From contig NZ_ML660183.1 of NCBI RefSeq assembly GCF_007483665.1, forward strand, positions 62,001 through 126,000: 64,000 nucleotides of DNA, written 5' to 3'. Under the pieces are notes generated by a model. It was not told the DNA's origin. It saw only the letters and a list, made by a program, of their open reading frames with translations, and searched no databases. A program made the position numbers and the translations under genes. Each line of letters begins with the position of its first letter. The stretch's first letter is position 1. Shown in pieces: positions 41,061-50,479 of the stretch. The stretch is from Catellatospora sichuanensis (lineage in GTDB: Bacteria > Actinomycetota > Actinomycetes > Mycobacteriales > Micromonosporaceae).

Positions 41061-41447
41061 ATGAAGCTCAGCACTGCCGTGTTCGGCGGACTGGTCGTAT
41101 GCGCCTTCGGCGCGTTCATCGCCGGAGCGATTAGGGGCGACAACTCCGTACTGGAGCGCGAGCCGACTCCTAATGCCACCGCTGCTCGGGCCCTGAACCC
41201 GGGGACCAACAGCGACTCGTTCGTGACGGCGCTGTATATCTACGACACGCTGTTTGCCGGCAACAGCGACGCGGAACTGAAGAGGCTTGGCCAGGAGACC
41301 TGCGAGGACATACGGAGCGGCTTCTACACCGAGGAGCAGCTATCGGATAGGGCCGCACAGCGATTCAGCACGGTCAACTTCCGGGCCACGGGCAACAGAC
41401 ACGGCAGGACCGTGGTGGCGGCGGCTCGCAAGTACTTAGGGTGCTGA
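41061..41447 (+). CDS. Secreted DUF732-like protein
   Basis: A 128-residue exported protein with an N-terminal hydrophobic segment (MKLSTAVFGGLVVCAFGAFIAGAI by parts). The mature part has one Cys pair and the layout of the mycobacterial DUF732 domain: RLGQETCEDIRSG, EEQLSDRAAQRF and VVAAARKYLGC. DUF732 function is unknown; members are often linked with secretion systems. The start was placed at the ATG that opens the signal segment, with weak AAGGG upstream. Confidence 0.65.
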   Translation: MKLSTAVFGGLVVCAFGAFIAGAIRGDNSVLEREPTPNATAARALNPGTNSDSFVTALYIYDTLFAGNSDAELKRLGQETCEDIRSGFYTEEQLSDRAAQRFSTVNFRATGNRHGRTVVAAARKYLGC

Positions 41448-41569
41448 CGTCACCATCAGGTGGCCGTTGGACCAGCCCTCGTCGGTGAGCAACTGCCACA
41501 GCCGCGGATCAGGCAGGCGGACATGGCACCGTAGCCGGATCGGTGTCACGAAGCCATTGGGAGTAACCC

Positions 41570-41794
41570 GTGACCAAGCTGTTGCTGGCGGTCGCCATCA
41601 TGGCGATCCTGGTCGACTTCCTTACCGCCAACCGGATGTACCTACTTCTGCCGTTTCTCCTGGGACGCAGGGCCGATGAGGTGGGCGATACGCTGCGCCA
41701 GGTGGCCGCCTTCGAGCGCAAAGCCCCCCGCAACCACGGAGCAGGGGTGACCCCGCTGATCCGGCGTTTGGTCGAAGCGATGCGCGGCCGGTAG
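41570..41794 (+). CDS. Small membrane protein
   Basis: A 74-residue protein from GTG (VTKLLLAVAIMAILVDFLT), with one membrane segment, a cytoplasmic basic tail and an Arg-rich C-terminus (PLIRRLVEAMRGR). Ribosome-binding sequence is weak. Its place between the cargo region and the SpdB-like gene makes a transfer accessory role possible; no family recognised. Confidence 0.45.
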   Translation: MTKLLLAVAIMAILVDFLTANRMYLLLPFLLGRRADEVGDTLRQVAAFERKAPRNHGAGVTPLIRRLVEAMRGR

Positions 41795-41811
41795 GCCGTT
41801 GGACCGGTGCG

Positions 41812-43224
41812 CTACCTGCCCGCCCCGGCACCAACCTTCAGGTGGTCGGGCAGGTCCGCCTCCCACTCTCGGCGTTTGCGTCGTCCGAGTCCAGTCGTGG
41901 GTGGCACCCCGGCAGCGCGGGAAAGCTCCGCGCCGCTGGGGATGCGGCCCCTGCCCGTCTCAACCTCCCAGAACCGGCGCATGGCCGCGACGGCAGACAC
42001 ATCAGCGTCATCGTCGTCGCGCCGCTCGTCGTCCTCAACACCATCGGCATCGTCTTCGCCGTAAGGCGGTTCGTCGTCGTCGGGTGGACGTGTGTCCGTC
42101 CACGACGGATCAGGCTGGCCATTTGGCCGGTCGTCTCCGTGCTGATGGGTGTCGTGTTCGGCTGCAGCCGCGAGCGTGTCCCGGTCCGCAGCGAGGGGAC
42201 TGTCGCTGTCGGTGACCTGCTGGGTGCGGGTTGTGGCGGCGTGCCCGTCAAGCGGCCGGGCGGTGAACTCGGTCAGCGGGTCGGTCACGGCTGGCAGTTG
42301 GCCGATGCGGTTGGCATGGGCGTCGGGTGCACCGACCAATCCGGGCGTCGCCGGGGTCGTTCGCCAGGCGTTCAGATGTGCGACGGCTTCAGGGGTGGTG
42401 GCTTCAACGAAGCCGTAGAGGGTGGCCATATACATCTGGATGGCCTCGCGTTCGGTGGTCGCGTCGGGAAAGTCGGCCAGGCCGGTGTGCTCGGCGGCGG
42501 CCATCGCCAGGCGGATCACCCTGCCGTGGGCGCGGCGTAGCTGCCGTGCGGAGGGCTTCTTGCGGCTCTGCAGCAGGTACAGGTTGAGGCGGGCTCGGCC
42601 GAGGCGGGCACGCCGGCGGGCGCGGTCGACCTCGGTCACGTTTCGGCCCTTGGCTTCGGCCAGGTGCAGCCAGACGAAGACCCGCTCCAGGGTCACCGTC
42701 CAGTTGATGTGTTTGACGGTGCTGCCCAGCCGGACGCTGCGCTCGGCGGCCAGGGCGCGTTCCCACATGTAGGCCGCGACGAGTGGCGCGGCCAGGCGCA
42801 GCGCCACCTCCCGGAAGGAGTCGGCATCCAGCGCTGACAGGCTCGCGGTCAGCGCGGCGAAGAACCACACCGCGGCGCCGTCGACGCCGGTGCCTGCCTT
42901 CGGGTCGCGCAGCAGTCGCGCCCGTGCCAGTAGCGCGCTGGCGAACAGGGCGACCTCGATGAACCAGAAGAATGCGTACCGCAGCGGGGACTGGCCGAGG
43001 ATGTCGGTGAAGAACTTCCACATACCCGATGCGGACACCATCGTGGCCAGCGCGGCGGCGATTACGGTCAGGATGTTGGCTACGAGCAGCGTCGCCCGGT
43101 GGCTGGTCATCTTGCGCATCCGGTTGGCGATCAGCAGCAGCAGCCCGACCAGGGTCAATGCAGCGAGGCTGAACACGACGGTCTGGTTGTCCTGGTAGAG
43201 CGTGGTGAGGTCGTCGAAGGTCAC
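41812..43224 (-). CDS. SpdB/DUF2637-like plasmid-spread membrane protein
   Basis: A 470-residue protein with four N-terminal membrane segments (VVFSLAALTLVGLLLLIAN; LLVANILTVIAAALATMV; AFFWFIEVALFASALL; AAVWFFAALTASLSAL), a basic helical middle, an acidic low-complexity stretch and a C-terminal HTH-like end (GRIPSGAELSRAAGVPPTTG). This is the layout of actinobacterial DUF2637/SpdB proteins, which help a plasmid spread within recipient mycelium. GTG with GGAGG upstream. It lies 38 bases downstream of a 50-residue gene that overlaps the LysM-BTAD gene, so the three form one leftward operon. Confidence 0.75.
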   Translation of the reverse strand: MTFDDLTTLYQDNQTVVFSLAALTLVGLLLLIANRMRKMTSHRATLLVANILTVIAAALATMVSASGMWKFFTDILGQSPLRYAFFWFIEVALFASALLARARLLRDPKAGTGVDGAAVWFFAALTASLSALDADSFREVALRLAAPLVAAYMWERALAAERSVRLGSTVKHINWTVTLERVFVWLHLAEAKGRNVTEVDRARRRARLGRARLNLYLLQSRKKPSARQLRRAHGRVIRLAMAAAEHTGLADFPDATTEREAIQMYMATLYGFVEATTPEAVAHLNAWRTTPATPGLVGAPDAHANRIGQLPAVTDPLTEFTARPLDGHAATTRTQQVTDSDSPLAADRDTLAAAAEHDTHQHGDDRPNGQPDPSWTDTRPPDDDEPPYGEDDADGVEDDERRDDDDADVSAVAAMRRFWEVETGRGRIPSGAELSRAAGVPPTTGLGRRKRREWEADLPDHLKVGAGAGR

Positions 43225-43261
43225 GACCGGATTCCTCCCGTTGGTTGGTGCGTGGTGCTGG

Positions 43262-43414
43262 TCACGGCCACAGCGCCACGAGCGCTGCGGCACCGATCAG
43301 GAACGGGCCGAGTGGCAGGTGCGCCCCGGTGGCCAGGCGGCCGGTGCGCCGCAGGGTGACGGCGGTGAGCATCGCCCGCGCGCCGGGGCGATTCGGGGTG
43401 GTGGCGGTGGTCAT
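43262..43414 (-). CDS. 50-residue protein resembling the end of a prepilin peptidase
   Basis: A 50-codon gene whose ATG overlaps the stop of the LysM-BTAD gene (ATGA). The product ends TGRLATGAHLPLGPFLIGAA then ALVALWP, like the last helix of type IV prepilin peptidases (GRxxxGxxIPFGPFLALG). It has no catalytic Asp and is too short to be the enzyme. It may be a domesticated fragment working as a small membrane subunit. Confidence 0.55.
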   Translation of the reverse strand: MTTATTPNRPGARAMLTAVTLRRTGRLATGAHLPLGPFLIGAAALVALWP

Positions 43415-46191
43415 TTTTTGTCCAGGCTGGTGCGCAGCTTCGTCGCGAGGGTGATCGTGTCTTCCTGCGGTTCGGCGTCGAGGTCGGCCAGGGCCTTGGT
43501 CAGGGCGCGTAGGAGGGTTCGGATGCCGTCGGCGTCGCCGAGTCCGTGGCGGGCGCGCATCGCCTTGACGTATAGGGCCTCGTTGTAGCGGTCCAGGCCG
43601 ATGGCTTTGTCGAGCAGGTCGGATGCTTCCTGCGGGTGATGGTCGGCGAGCAGGTCTTCGGCCAGCAGCAGGTGCGCCTCGGTGCCCCAGCGGCGCACGG
43701 TCTCACGATGGGGTGGCAGCCATTCGTAGTCCTGCCCCTCCGCGAGGGGCGCGGTGTAGAGGCCGCAGGCCGCGGTCAGCAGCTCCCGTCGTGCCGGGCT
43801 GGAGGCGATGACCGCATTGCGCATCAGGTCGCGCAGCGTCCACACGTCGACATCGACGGTGGCTGGGTCGAGCCTGTAGCGCCCGGCGGACTTGATGAGG
43901 TAGGCGTTCTTCGCTTCCGATGTGCCGGCCCGGCCGAGCACGTGCCGCAGGTTGGAGGCATTGGTGTGCACGCGCTGGTCGGCCTGGGCCAGGCGAGCGT
44001 CGGGTTCGAGGTATTCGCCGATCTCGCGGGTGGCGGCCCCGTCCGGGTGCGCGGCCAGGTAGACCGCCATCTCTAGGGCTTTGGCGCGCAGCGGCCGGCC
44101 TTCGGCGGTGATGTCCTCGATACGCGGTTGTCCGATCACCCGCAGCTTGGCACGCGCCGACGCGGCGGCGGGCACAGCAGCGGGCACGGGGTTGGGCGTG
44201 CGGGCGACGGGCGTGGCTGTGCCAGTCTCGGCCGGGTCTGGTTCGGGCGGGGCGGTGCGGCTGACGTGCAACGGCACGATGGTGACCGGCACGGCCGGGA
44301 CCGCGATGGCGGGCGGCTCACCGGTCTGGGCCTCGCGCAACGTGGTGAGGATCTGGATCGCGGTGGCCGGGTCCAGAACCGGCAGGCGAGGCGGGACCGG
44401 CTCGGCGGCCTGTCCGGCGACGAACTTGGTGTGCCCGTCCTGGGCGACCTCCACCGTCGCGCCATGGGCCCATTCGCCGAGCAGCAGCGCCGACACGTGC
44501 AGGCGGCCGCCGAGGGCGAGGGAAACCTTGGCGCGCATGCGGGCACCCGCGGGCGGGGTCTCGGTGATGAACATGACCGGCGGCAGCACTTCTTCGTCAG
44601 GTGCCTGCTGGCGCAGCTCGTCGAGGTCGGTCAGCGCGTGCTCGTCGAGGATCCGGCTGCGGTGCAGCAGCCGGGACTCGACGGCGGTCAACGCGTCGTC
44701 GATGTTGTCCGCCACGTGCAGGCGCGGCCACGCCCCGAGGGTCACCACGTCCGGGCCGAGCAGCGTAGCGAGTGTCGCGGCGTCGATGACGACCTCGCCG
44801 CGTGAGTCGCGGTGGTGCGGGCCGCCAGAGGCCAGCACGGCGACGAGCGCGGCACGGGCTGCGGCATGCGCGCCGTCGCCGGTGATGCCGGTCCCGCCGG
44901 GCGGCAGCGGCGCGAGGTCGGGCACCAGCGCGGGCGGCTCGGTGTCCTCGGTGTCGGGTCGGGACAGTTCGGGGTTGCGGACGACCGCGCGGCGCAGCTT
45001 GACCACCGGCGGCGGCAGCTCGGTCGGCGGGTCGTCGTCGAGCTGGTTGGTGTAGCGGCGGCGGCGCTGCATCCACACCAGCATGGCGGCGGCGCTGATC
45101 GCGATGGCCAGGCCCCACGGCAGCCAGTTCGCTTCGAGCTGGACGCCATACTCGTCGGTGGTGACGCCGGGGGTTTGGCTGTCGCTGGGGGCCGGCGACG
45201 CCGAGGGCGACTCGGACACAGCCGGGGCCGAGGACGACAGCGGCGATGGAGACGACGGCGCCGAGGGTAGAGCCGAAGGCGACGCCGCGGCGGTGGAGGG
45301 CACCCCTGACGGCACGACGGCCGGGTCTTCCGCAGTGGGGCTCGCGGTGACGTTAGGGCTCGGCGTCACGGCCGGGCTGCTCGGCGCGGCGGGCGAGGGC
45401 GTGACGACGACCGGCGGCTTCTTCACCGGCGGGTTGGCCGGGGCGGCTCCGGCAGGCGGGCGGGCATCGGCGGGCAGCCGCAGGTCCCAGCCCGGATAGA
45501 TCAGGTCGCAGTCGCGCAGCGTCCCGCCGACACGCGGGAAATGCCGGTGCTTGTTCAGGCTGCAAATCTCCGGCCAGCGGTCCGCGTCGCCGAGCCACGC
45601 TTTGGCGATCTTAGATAGGTAGTCGCCGCGTTTGACGACATACACATACTTCTGATTCCCGACGTGGATGATGGCGGGGCCTTCGGCCTCGCCCGCCAAC
45701 ATCGACACGGGTTCTGCGACTGCGACCAGCGCGGCAGGTGCGGACGGTGGGTTCACCGCGACGGCGACCGTCGCCTGAGGTGGTGCGCTGGCACGGGCTG
45801 CGGTACTGGTGAGGGCGATGACGATAGCGCTGACGAGTCCGGCCACCACAGTCTGCACCGGCGTTGCGAGCCGGAGGCGAGGCAGGTCAACGCGGGCGAC
45901 GCGAGCGACGATCTCAGCCGCGAGAGCGGCAAGGATCAGTGCCCAGATCAGCCAACCCGCGCAGGCCATGGCTTTGACGAGGAACTCCGTGGTCAACGGT
46001 TGCCGTCCCCAGTCCAGCCACTGTTCGCTGGTGGGCCACTGTCGCGGTAGTGGCCATCCGATGAACTCAACCAGCGCCAGAGGTAACCCCACGAGCAGCA
46101 GAAGCAGACCGACGAGTGAGCCGATCCCGCTCACAAGCTGCCGGAGCATGGCGGCGGGGCCACGATGTCGCTGTCTGGTGCCGGTACTCAT
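43411..46191 (-). CDS. Membrane LysM protein with C-terminal BTAD (SARP-like) regulator domain
   Basis: A 926-residue protein. Three N-terminal membrane segments within about the first 130 residues; a LysM domain (VYVVKRGDYLSKIAKAWLG through EICSLNKHRHFPRVG, about 180-240); a Pro/Ser/Ala linker; a fourth membrane segment (WLPWGLAIAISAAAMLVWM); then a cytoplasmic half ending in a winged helix (LRAKALEMAVYLAAHPDG) and a BTAD domain (VDVDVWTLRDLMRNA, YEWLPPHRETVRRW, DRYNEALYVKAMRARHG). It couples peptidoglycan sensing outside to a transcription-regulator-like domain inside. The same layout is found on other actinobacterial elements. It diverges from the Hsp70-like gene. Confidence 0.8.
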   Translation of the reverse strand: MSTGTRQRHRGPAAMLRQLVSGIGSLVGLLLLLVGLPLALVEFIGWPLPRQWPTSEQWLDWGRQPLTTEFLVKAMACAGWLIWALILAALAAEIVARVARVDLPRLRLATPVQTVVAGLVSAIVIALTSTAARASAPPQATVAVAVNPPSAPAALVAVAEPVSMLAGEAEGPAIIHVGNQKYVYVVKRGDYLSKIAKAWLGDADRWPEICSLNKHRHFPRVGGTLRDCDLIYPGWDLRLPADARPPAGAAPANPPVKKPPVVVTPSPAAPSSPAVTPSPNVTASPTAEDPAVVPSGVPSTAAASPSALPSAPSSPSPLSSSAPAVSESPSASPAPSDSQTPGVTTDEYGVQLEANWLPWGLAIAISAAAMLVWMQRRRRYTNQLDDDPPTELPPPVVKLRRAVVRNPELSRPDTEDTEPPALVPDLAPLPPGGTGITGDGAHAAARAALVAVLASGGPHHRDSRGEVVIDAATLATLLGPDVVTLGAWPRLHVADNIDDALTAVESRLLHRSRILDEHALTDLDELRQQAPDEEVLPPVMFITETPPAGARMRAKVSLALGGRLHVSALLLGEWAHGATVEVAQDGHTKFVAGQAAEPVPPRLPVLDPATAIQILTTLREAQTGEPPAIAVPAVPVTIVPLHVSRTAPPEPDPAETGTATPVARTPNPVPAAVPAAASARAKLRVIGQPRIEDITAEGRPLRAKALEMAVYLAAHPDGAATREIGEYLEPDARLAQADQRVHTNASNLRHVLGRAGTSEAKNAYLIKSAGRYRLDPATVDVDVWTLRDLMRNAVIASSPARRELLTAACGLYTAPLAEGQDYEWLPPHRETVRRWGTEAHLLLAEDLLADHHPQEASDLLDKAIGLDRYNEALYVKAMRARHGLGDADGIRTLLRALTKALADLDAEPQEDTITLATKLRTSLDKK

Positions 46192-46307
46192 TGGCTGTCC
46201 CCCCAGCTATGCGGTACGTGCCACGACATCGAGTGCCAGGAGCTCATCGCACTCATGCGCAGACATCGAGACTAATCGCATTCATCAAGTTGCAGCCAGT
46301 GATAAAA

Positions 46308-48197
46308 ATGATCCTTATGGACTCCGCGACGCTTGCTGTGAACGTCGGCATGGAAGGGATTAGCGCGATCGTCGCTGTCTCCGGTCGTCGTATCCCAGTG
46401 CTGTTCGGCAACTCGACCACGCTTCCCCCTCAAGCATGGGTGCTCGACCACGGTGCAATCTCAGCAACGGCGGTCGAGGAAGGCACCATGGTCGACGTAG
46501 GACAACTGTTGGCCACTGCATCACCCGACCACAGCTCGCATGTCATCGAGGCGCTGTCAGCCCTGCTTGCGTTGGTCGGGGCTAGAGCGCGAGACACCGC
46601 CGCCGTCGGCCTCCTCGTGCTGGCTCTCCCCGAACAATGGGGTCCTCGCCGACGGACACTCGTCCGCCAGGCCGCCGAGCAGGCTGGACTACCGACGCCA
46701 ATCGTCGTCGGCACCGCTGAGGCGACCGCTGCACATGCCGCGACGGCCACCCCCATCGAGGTCGGCTCGTCTTTGCTGGTGTGCGACTTCGGTGACCGGG
46801 CCAGCAGCGTCACTCTGCTGGCCCGAGTTGCCACCGGTTGGCAGGCGCTGGCCACCATCCCATCGCAGGCCATCGGTGCCGCAATCGACGAGGGCATCCT
46901 CGCTGGCCTCGACTTCGACGACAACCTGCGTGAGCAGGTCATCGGCGCCGGCACAACTGACGACCCGCAGGTCCGCGCGCAAGTACTCGCCGCCGTCCGC
47001 GCCACGACCGGCACAGGCTCCGTCAGCCGGGCAGCGATCCTGCTTCCTGAGCCTTACCCGCCAGCGGTGATCACTGGCATGCAGATCGAAGCCGCAACCA
47101 CACCCGTACGTGGGATGGCCATCGAGACCGCCCGGCGGGCCATCGAGGCTGCCGACATAGAGCCCGACTCCATCGCGGGCGCGGTCGTCACCGGCACCGC
47201 CGCGGCCCGGCTCGGCATTTCCACCGGTCTCACACAGGAGTTGGGGTTGTCGCCCTTGCCGGTACCTTCACCGGAGTTGGCCGCCGCCAACGGCGCGCTA
47301 ACGCTGCACGTTGACCAGGGACCGCCGGACACGCTCGGCCTACTAAGGGCTAGACAGATCGGCTTGCGCCACCTTGGCGCGGTTCTCACCCCGATGATCC
47401 TAGGCTCGGTGCTGCTGTTGCAGACCGTCACCGACGCACGCCGACTCCTGCCCTCGCTGCCGTTCGGCGGCAGCTATCACCCCAACGAACTCAACGCCTA
47501 CCTGAGCATCAACGCCTACGCCCTGGCAGCATTGTGCGCTGCTCTTAGCCTTATCGCCGGGGGCCGAATCGGTGCCGCTGTGTGGACGCGCTACGACCAC
47601 GAGAACGACACCCCCGGCCGTCACAGCCGTCGAGCCGGACGCACGCTCGCCGCAGCTGCCGCACTCGGCCTCGCCATGGCAGCCATGTTCGGGCTGCTCG
47701 GTGAAACCCTCTTCGGCACCAGCGACCCTACGAGCGGCATGTTCCTGCGCGCCACCGTACTGGCCGCACTCGCTCCGGCGCTCCTCAGCGTCGGGATCGG
47801 GTTTCTCGCGCCGTACTCCACCCGGATCCGCGACGTCTGGGCCGACCACCTGCACTACCCGGCTACTCCCGTGATCCTCGCCGTCATCGGCACGATGGCG
47901 ACGCAAGCCGCAGCGGCCGGACTGCCGTGGCTGACAGTTGTCGACTACGCCTACGTCGACGTCTTCGGCGGCCGTATCGGAACCGGTCTGTTGGGCATCG
48001 CAGTGGCACTGACCCTCGCGCACAGCCGTCTCACTCGCCTTGGTCTCGCCGCGGTCCTTGGAGTTGGCGGAGCACTGGTCTACAGCATCAACAACGCGCG
48101 CCTGTTCACCTTCGCCTACCTGGCAGCAGTCGTGCTGTGGTGGACCGCACGCGCCATCCGCCTCGCCATCGCGGCTGCCCCACGCCCTGCGGTCTAA
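46308..48197 (+). CDS. Hsp70-like actin-fold domain fused to polytopic membrane domain
   Basis: A 629-residue protein. The N-terminal 360 residues have the Hsp70/actin-fold layout: AVNVGMEGISAIVAVSG (phosphate-1-like), VVGTAEATAAHAA, LLVCDFGDRASSVTLLAR (phosphate-2 region) and GAVVTGTAAARLG (adenosine region). About 390-625 are eight or so membrane segments (AVLTPMILGSVLLLQTV, GLAMAAMFGLLGETLF, PVILAVIGTMATQAAAAG). The peptide-binding domain of DnaK is absent. The start may be ATG 46308 or 46317. It diverges from the LysM-BTAD gene and ends before a terminator. Confidence 0.7.
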   Translation: MILMDSATLAVNVGMEGISAIVAVSGRRIPVLFGNSTTLPPQAWVLDHGAISATAVEEGTMVDVGQLLATASPDHSSHVIEALSALLALVGARARDTAAVGLLVLALPEQWGPRRRTLVRQAAEQAGLPTPIVVGTAEATAAHAATATPIEVGSSLLVCDFGDRASSVTLLARVATGWQALATIPSQAIGAAIDEGILAGLDFDDNLREQVIGAGTTDDPQVRAQVLAAVRATTGTGSVSRAAILLPEPYPPAVITGMQIEAATTPVRGMAIETARRAIEAADIEPDSIAGAVVTGTAAARLGISTGLTQELGLSPLPVPSPELAAANGALTLHVDQGPPDTLGLLRARQIGLRHLGAVLTPMILGSVLLLQTVTDARRLLPSLPFGGSYHPNELNAYLSINAYALAALCAALSLIAGGRIGAAVWTRYDHENDTPGRHSRRAGRTLAAAAALGLAMAAMFGLLGETLFGTSDPTSGMFLRATVLAALAPALLSVGIGFLAPYSTRIRDVWADHLHYPATPVILAVIGTMATQAAAAGLPWLTVVDYAYVDVFGGRIGTGLLGIAVALTLAHSRLTRLGLAAVLGVGGALVYSINNARLFTFAYLAAVVLWWTARAIRLAIAAAPRPAV

Positions 48198-48219
48198 TCC
48201 TCACACCTTCAAGACAGCC

Positions 48220-48253
48220 ACTGCCCGCCGCGCTTGCGCTCGGCGGGCAGTTT
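48220..48253 (+). terminator. Hairpin terminator after the Hsp70-membrane gene
   Basis: An 11-bp perfect stem (ACTGCCCGCCG and its complement) with a 10-base loop and a trailing TTT, 22 bases past the stop. Bases 48254-48577 show no supportable gene. Confidence 0.75.
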
Positions 48254-48632
48254 CGCATCACCACCCGAAACATGGCAGCAATTGATCATGAAGACCATCG
48301 CCGCACCTCGCCGGGCCGAGACCCTCCATCCGCCTCGTGGTTACGAGAGCGACTGATGGCCTGCTTGGAAGCTTGGCGGTGGCTTGACGATCACAACAGA
48401 TCGACCGACGATCGACCGTCCACTGGACGTTGATCTTGCCGTGAATGATCACCGTCGATTCAGCGGCCGACAGCCGCACATTGACCGCCGCCACGCATCA
48501 CCCGCACCGACATCCAGCTACCCATGCCCTGCCCAGATGCGGCAGGCCGCATCGTTCGCGCGAAAGGAGGACCCGGGATGGCCACTCGATTCGCGACGCC
48601 ATCCCATGGCGTCGCCTACCCCCTGGGGACGC

Positions 48633-48803
48633 ATGGAAGACGTCAGACGCACCACCGCCAACAGCTCCGAGAACCAGCTATCGATTCAGCTTCCCGAACA
48701 TGACCCGCTGATCAGCACACAAGCGGCCACCACGCTGCTCCGCCTGATCCGCAACGTCAACCGCAATCGCACCGAAGCCTCTGACCAGCAGGAGAATCCA
48801 TGA
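48633..48803 (+). CDS. Small protein encoded just upstream of the integrase
   Basis: A 56-residue frame (MEDVRRTTANSSENQLSIQ, then LPEHDPLISTQAATTLLRLI) whose stop overlaps the integrase start (ATGA). Small genes coupled to large serine integrases are common and some are excision factors, but this one shows no HTH. A stronger AAGGAGG lies at 48564-48570 in front of ATG 48578, but that frame gives only a low-complexity 41-residue peptide; it may instead serve the pair as a leader. Confidence 0.45.
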   Translation: MEDVRRTTANSSENQLSIQLPEHDPLISTQAATTLLRLIRNVNRNRTEASDQQENP

Positions 48804-50479
48804 GATTCGCGTTCTATGGCCGCGTTTCTACCGAAGACCACCAGGACCCGGAAGCCTCGCGCAACTGGCAGTTCACCCGTGCCCGTGGGCTCATCGAACC
48901 TGCGGGCCACGAGATCGTCACTGAGTACTTCGACATCGGCACGTCACGGTCACTGCCCTGGAAACGACGGCCGAGAGCCGCGCAGCTGCTGGCAGCGTTG
49001 CGCGACCCACGTCGCGGGTTCGAGGGCGTTGTGATCGGCGAGCCGCAGCGCGCGTTCTACGGCAACCAGTTCGGTCTGACGTTCCCGCTCTTCGAACACT
49101 TTGACGTCCAACTCTGGATTCCCGAGGTCGGGGGTGCCGTTGATCCTGGCAGCGATGCTCACGACCTCGTGATGGCGCTGTATGGCGGGATGAGCAAGGG
49201 CGAACGCAACAGAATCAAAATCCGCGTTCGCTCGGCAATGTCGGCGCAGGCCGCGATGGAGGGCCGCTTCCTCGGTGGACGTCCGCCCTACGGCTACCGC
49301 CTTGCCGATGCCGGACCACACCCGAACCCCGGCAAGGCTGCCGATGGCAAACGGCTCCATCGTCTGGAGCCCGATCCCTCGACCGGACCTGTGGTGCAGC
49401 GGATCTACCGGGAGTTCCTCGGTGGGGCCGGCATTTATGCCATCGCCGAGGGCCTGACGCGCGACGGCATCCTGTCACCGTCCGCCACCGACCCTCAGCG
49501 CAATCCGCACCGCAACGTGCAGGCTTGGGGAAAGTCAGCTGTTCGCGTCATCCTCACCAACCCGCGATACACCGGGCGGCAAGTATGGAACAAGCAGCGG
49601 AAGACCGAAGTGCTTCTCGACATTGAAGACGTGGCGATGGGGCACGAGACCAAGATGCGGTGGAACCCGCAACAGGATTGGATCTACTCTGCCGCTCCAG
49701 CCCACGACGGCTTGGTCGATGACGAAACCTTCCAGCAGGTTCAAACACGCATCTCCGCTGGCGCGCGACGGTCGGACGTCGAGCGCAAACCGCGGCGCAG
49801 CAAGCGCAACTACGCACTATCCGGCCTGCTGTACTGCGGGCTCTGCGAGCGGCGCATGGTCGGCAGCTTCAACAACGGCCGCAACCACTACCGCTGCACC
49901 TACGCAGCCGAGTACGCCGACTCCGAACGCCTCACCCACCCACGCAGCGTCTACCTACGCGAAGACAAGATCATCGAGCTGCTCGACCCGTGGGTAGGAC
50001 AGGCGTTCTCCCCTGAAAACATGCGCGAGACCTTGCAGGCGATGGCCGACTCCCAGCACAACGGACCTGACCAGTACAAGGTCCAGGCAGCACGAGACAA
50101 GATCACCGCCTGCAACAATAAACTCGGACGCTACCGGGCAGCACTCGAAGCGGGGACAGACCCAGCGCTGGTTCAGCAGTGGATTGCCGAGACCCAGGCA
50201 GAGAAGGCGGTCGCCGAGTCGGCGCTTCGGGCAACAGATGGGCGCCGGGGAATGACCACCGACGAGATCCGAACGATAGTTGAAGCCATGTCCGGAATTG
50301 CGGCGATTCTCAAGGCGGCTCATCCCGCCGATAAAGCCGAGCTATACAGAGAACTCGGACTTCGCCTCACATATGAACCAGGCCCCCGCTTAATCAAAGC
50401 GGAGGCCAGTCCAAGTAGATCATGTACTAAAATGTGTCCGAGGGGGGACTTGAACCCCCACGCCCTATACGGGCACTAG
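48800..50479 (+). CDS. Large serine recombinase (site-specific integrase)
   Basis: A 559-residue integrase that joins the element to its target site. The catalytic domain has FYGRVSTEDHQ with nucleophile Ser10, then GGMSKGERNRIKIRVRSAM. The recombinase domain reads RFLGGRPPYGYRLADAG and WGKSAVRVILTNPRYTGRQVW, with a zinc-ribbon at GLLYCGLCERRM...HYRCTYA and a coiled-coil C-terminus (AARDKITACNNKLGRYRAAL). The last codons (CPRGDLNPHALYGH) and the stop lie inside the tRNA-Leu gene, so the attachment site is at the tRNA 3' half. Confidence 0.93.
   Translation: MRFAFYGRVSTEDHQDPEASRNWQFTRARGLIEPAGHEIVTEYFDIGTSRSLPWKRRPRAAQLLAALRDPRRGFEGVVIGEPQRAFYGNQFGLTFPLFEHFDVQLWIPEVGGAVDPGSDAHDLVMALYGGMSKGERNRIKIRVRSAMSAQAAMEGRFLGGRPPYGYRLADAGPHPNPGKAADGKRLHRLEPDPSTGPVVQRIYREFLGGAGIYAIAEGLTRDGILSPSATDPQRNPHRNVQAWGKSAVRVILTNPRYTGRQVWNKQRKTEVLLDIEDVAMGHETKMRWNPQQDWIYSAAPAHDGLVDDETFQQVQTRISAGARRSDVERKPRRSKRNYALSGLLYCGLCERRMVGSFNNGRNHYRCTYAAEYADSERLTHPRSVYLREDKIIELLDPWVGQAFSPENMRETLQAMADSQHNGPDQYKVQAARDKITACNNKLGRYRAALEAGTDPALVQQWIAETQAEKAVAESALRATDGRRGMTTDEIRTIVEAMSGIAAILKAAHPADKAELYRELGLRLTYEPGPRLIKAEASPSRSCTKMCPRGDLNPHALYGH

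Noticed and set aside
48578-48703. A 41-codon frame with a strong AAGGAGG site before the integrase
   Set aside because: The product is low-complexity and out of frame with the more protein-like coupled gene; it is mentioned there as a possible leader only.
1-50434. A second attachment-site copy of the tRNA-Leu 3' end
   Set aside because: Reading for the T-arm sequence TTGAACCCCC elsewhere found none, so no left end of the element is called.
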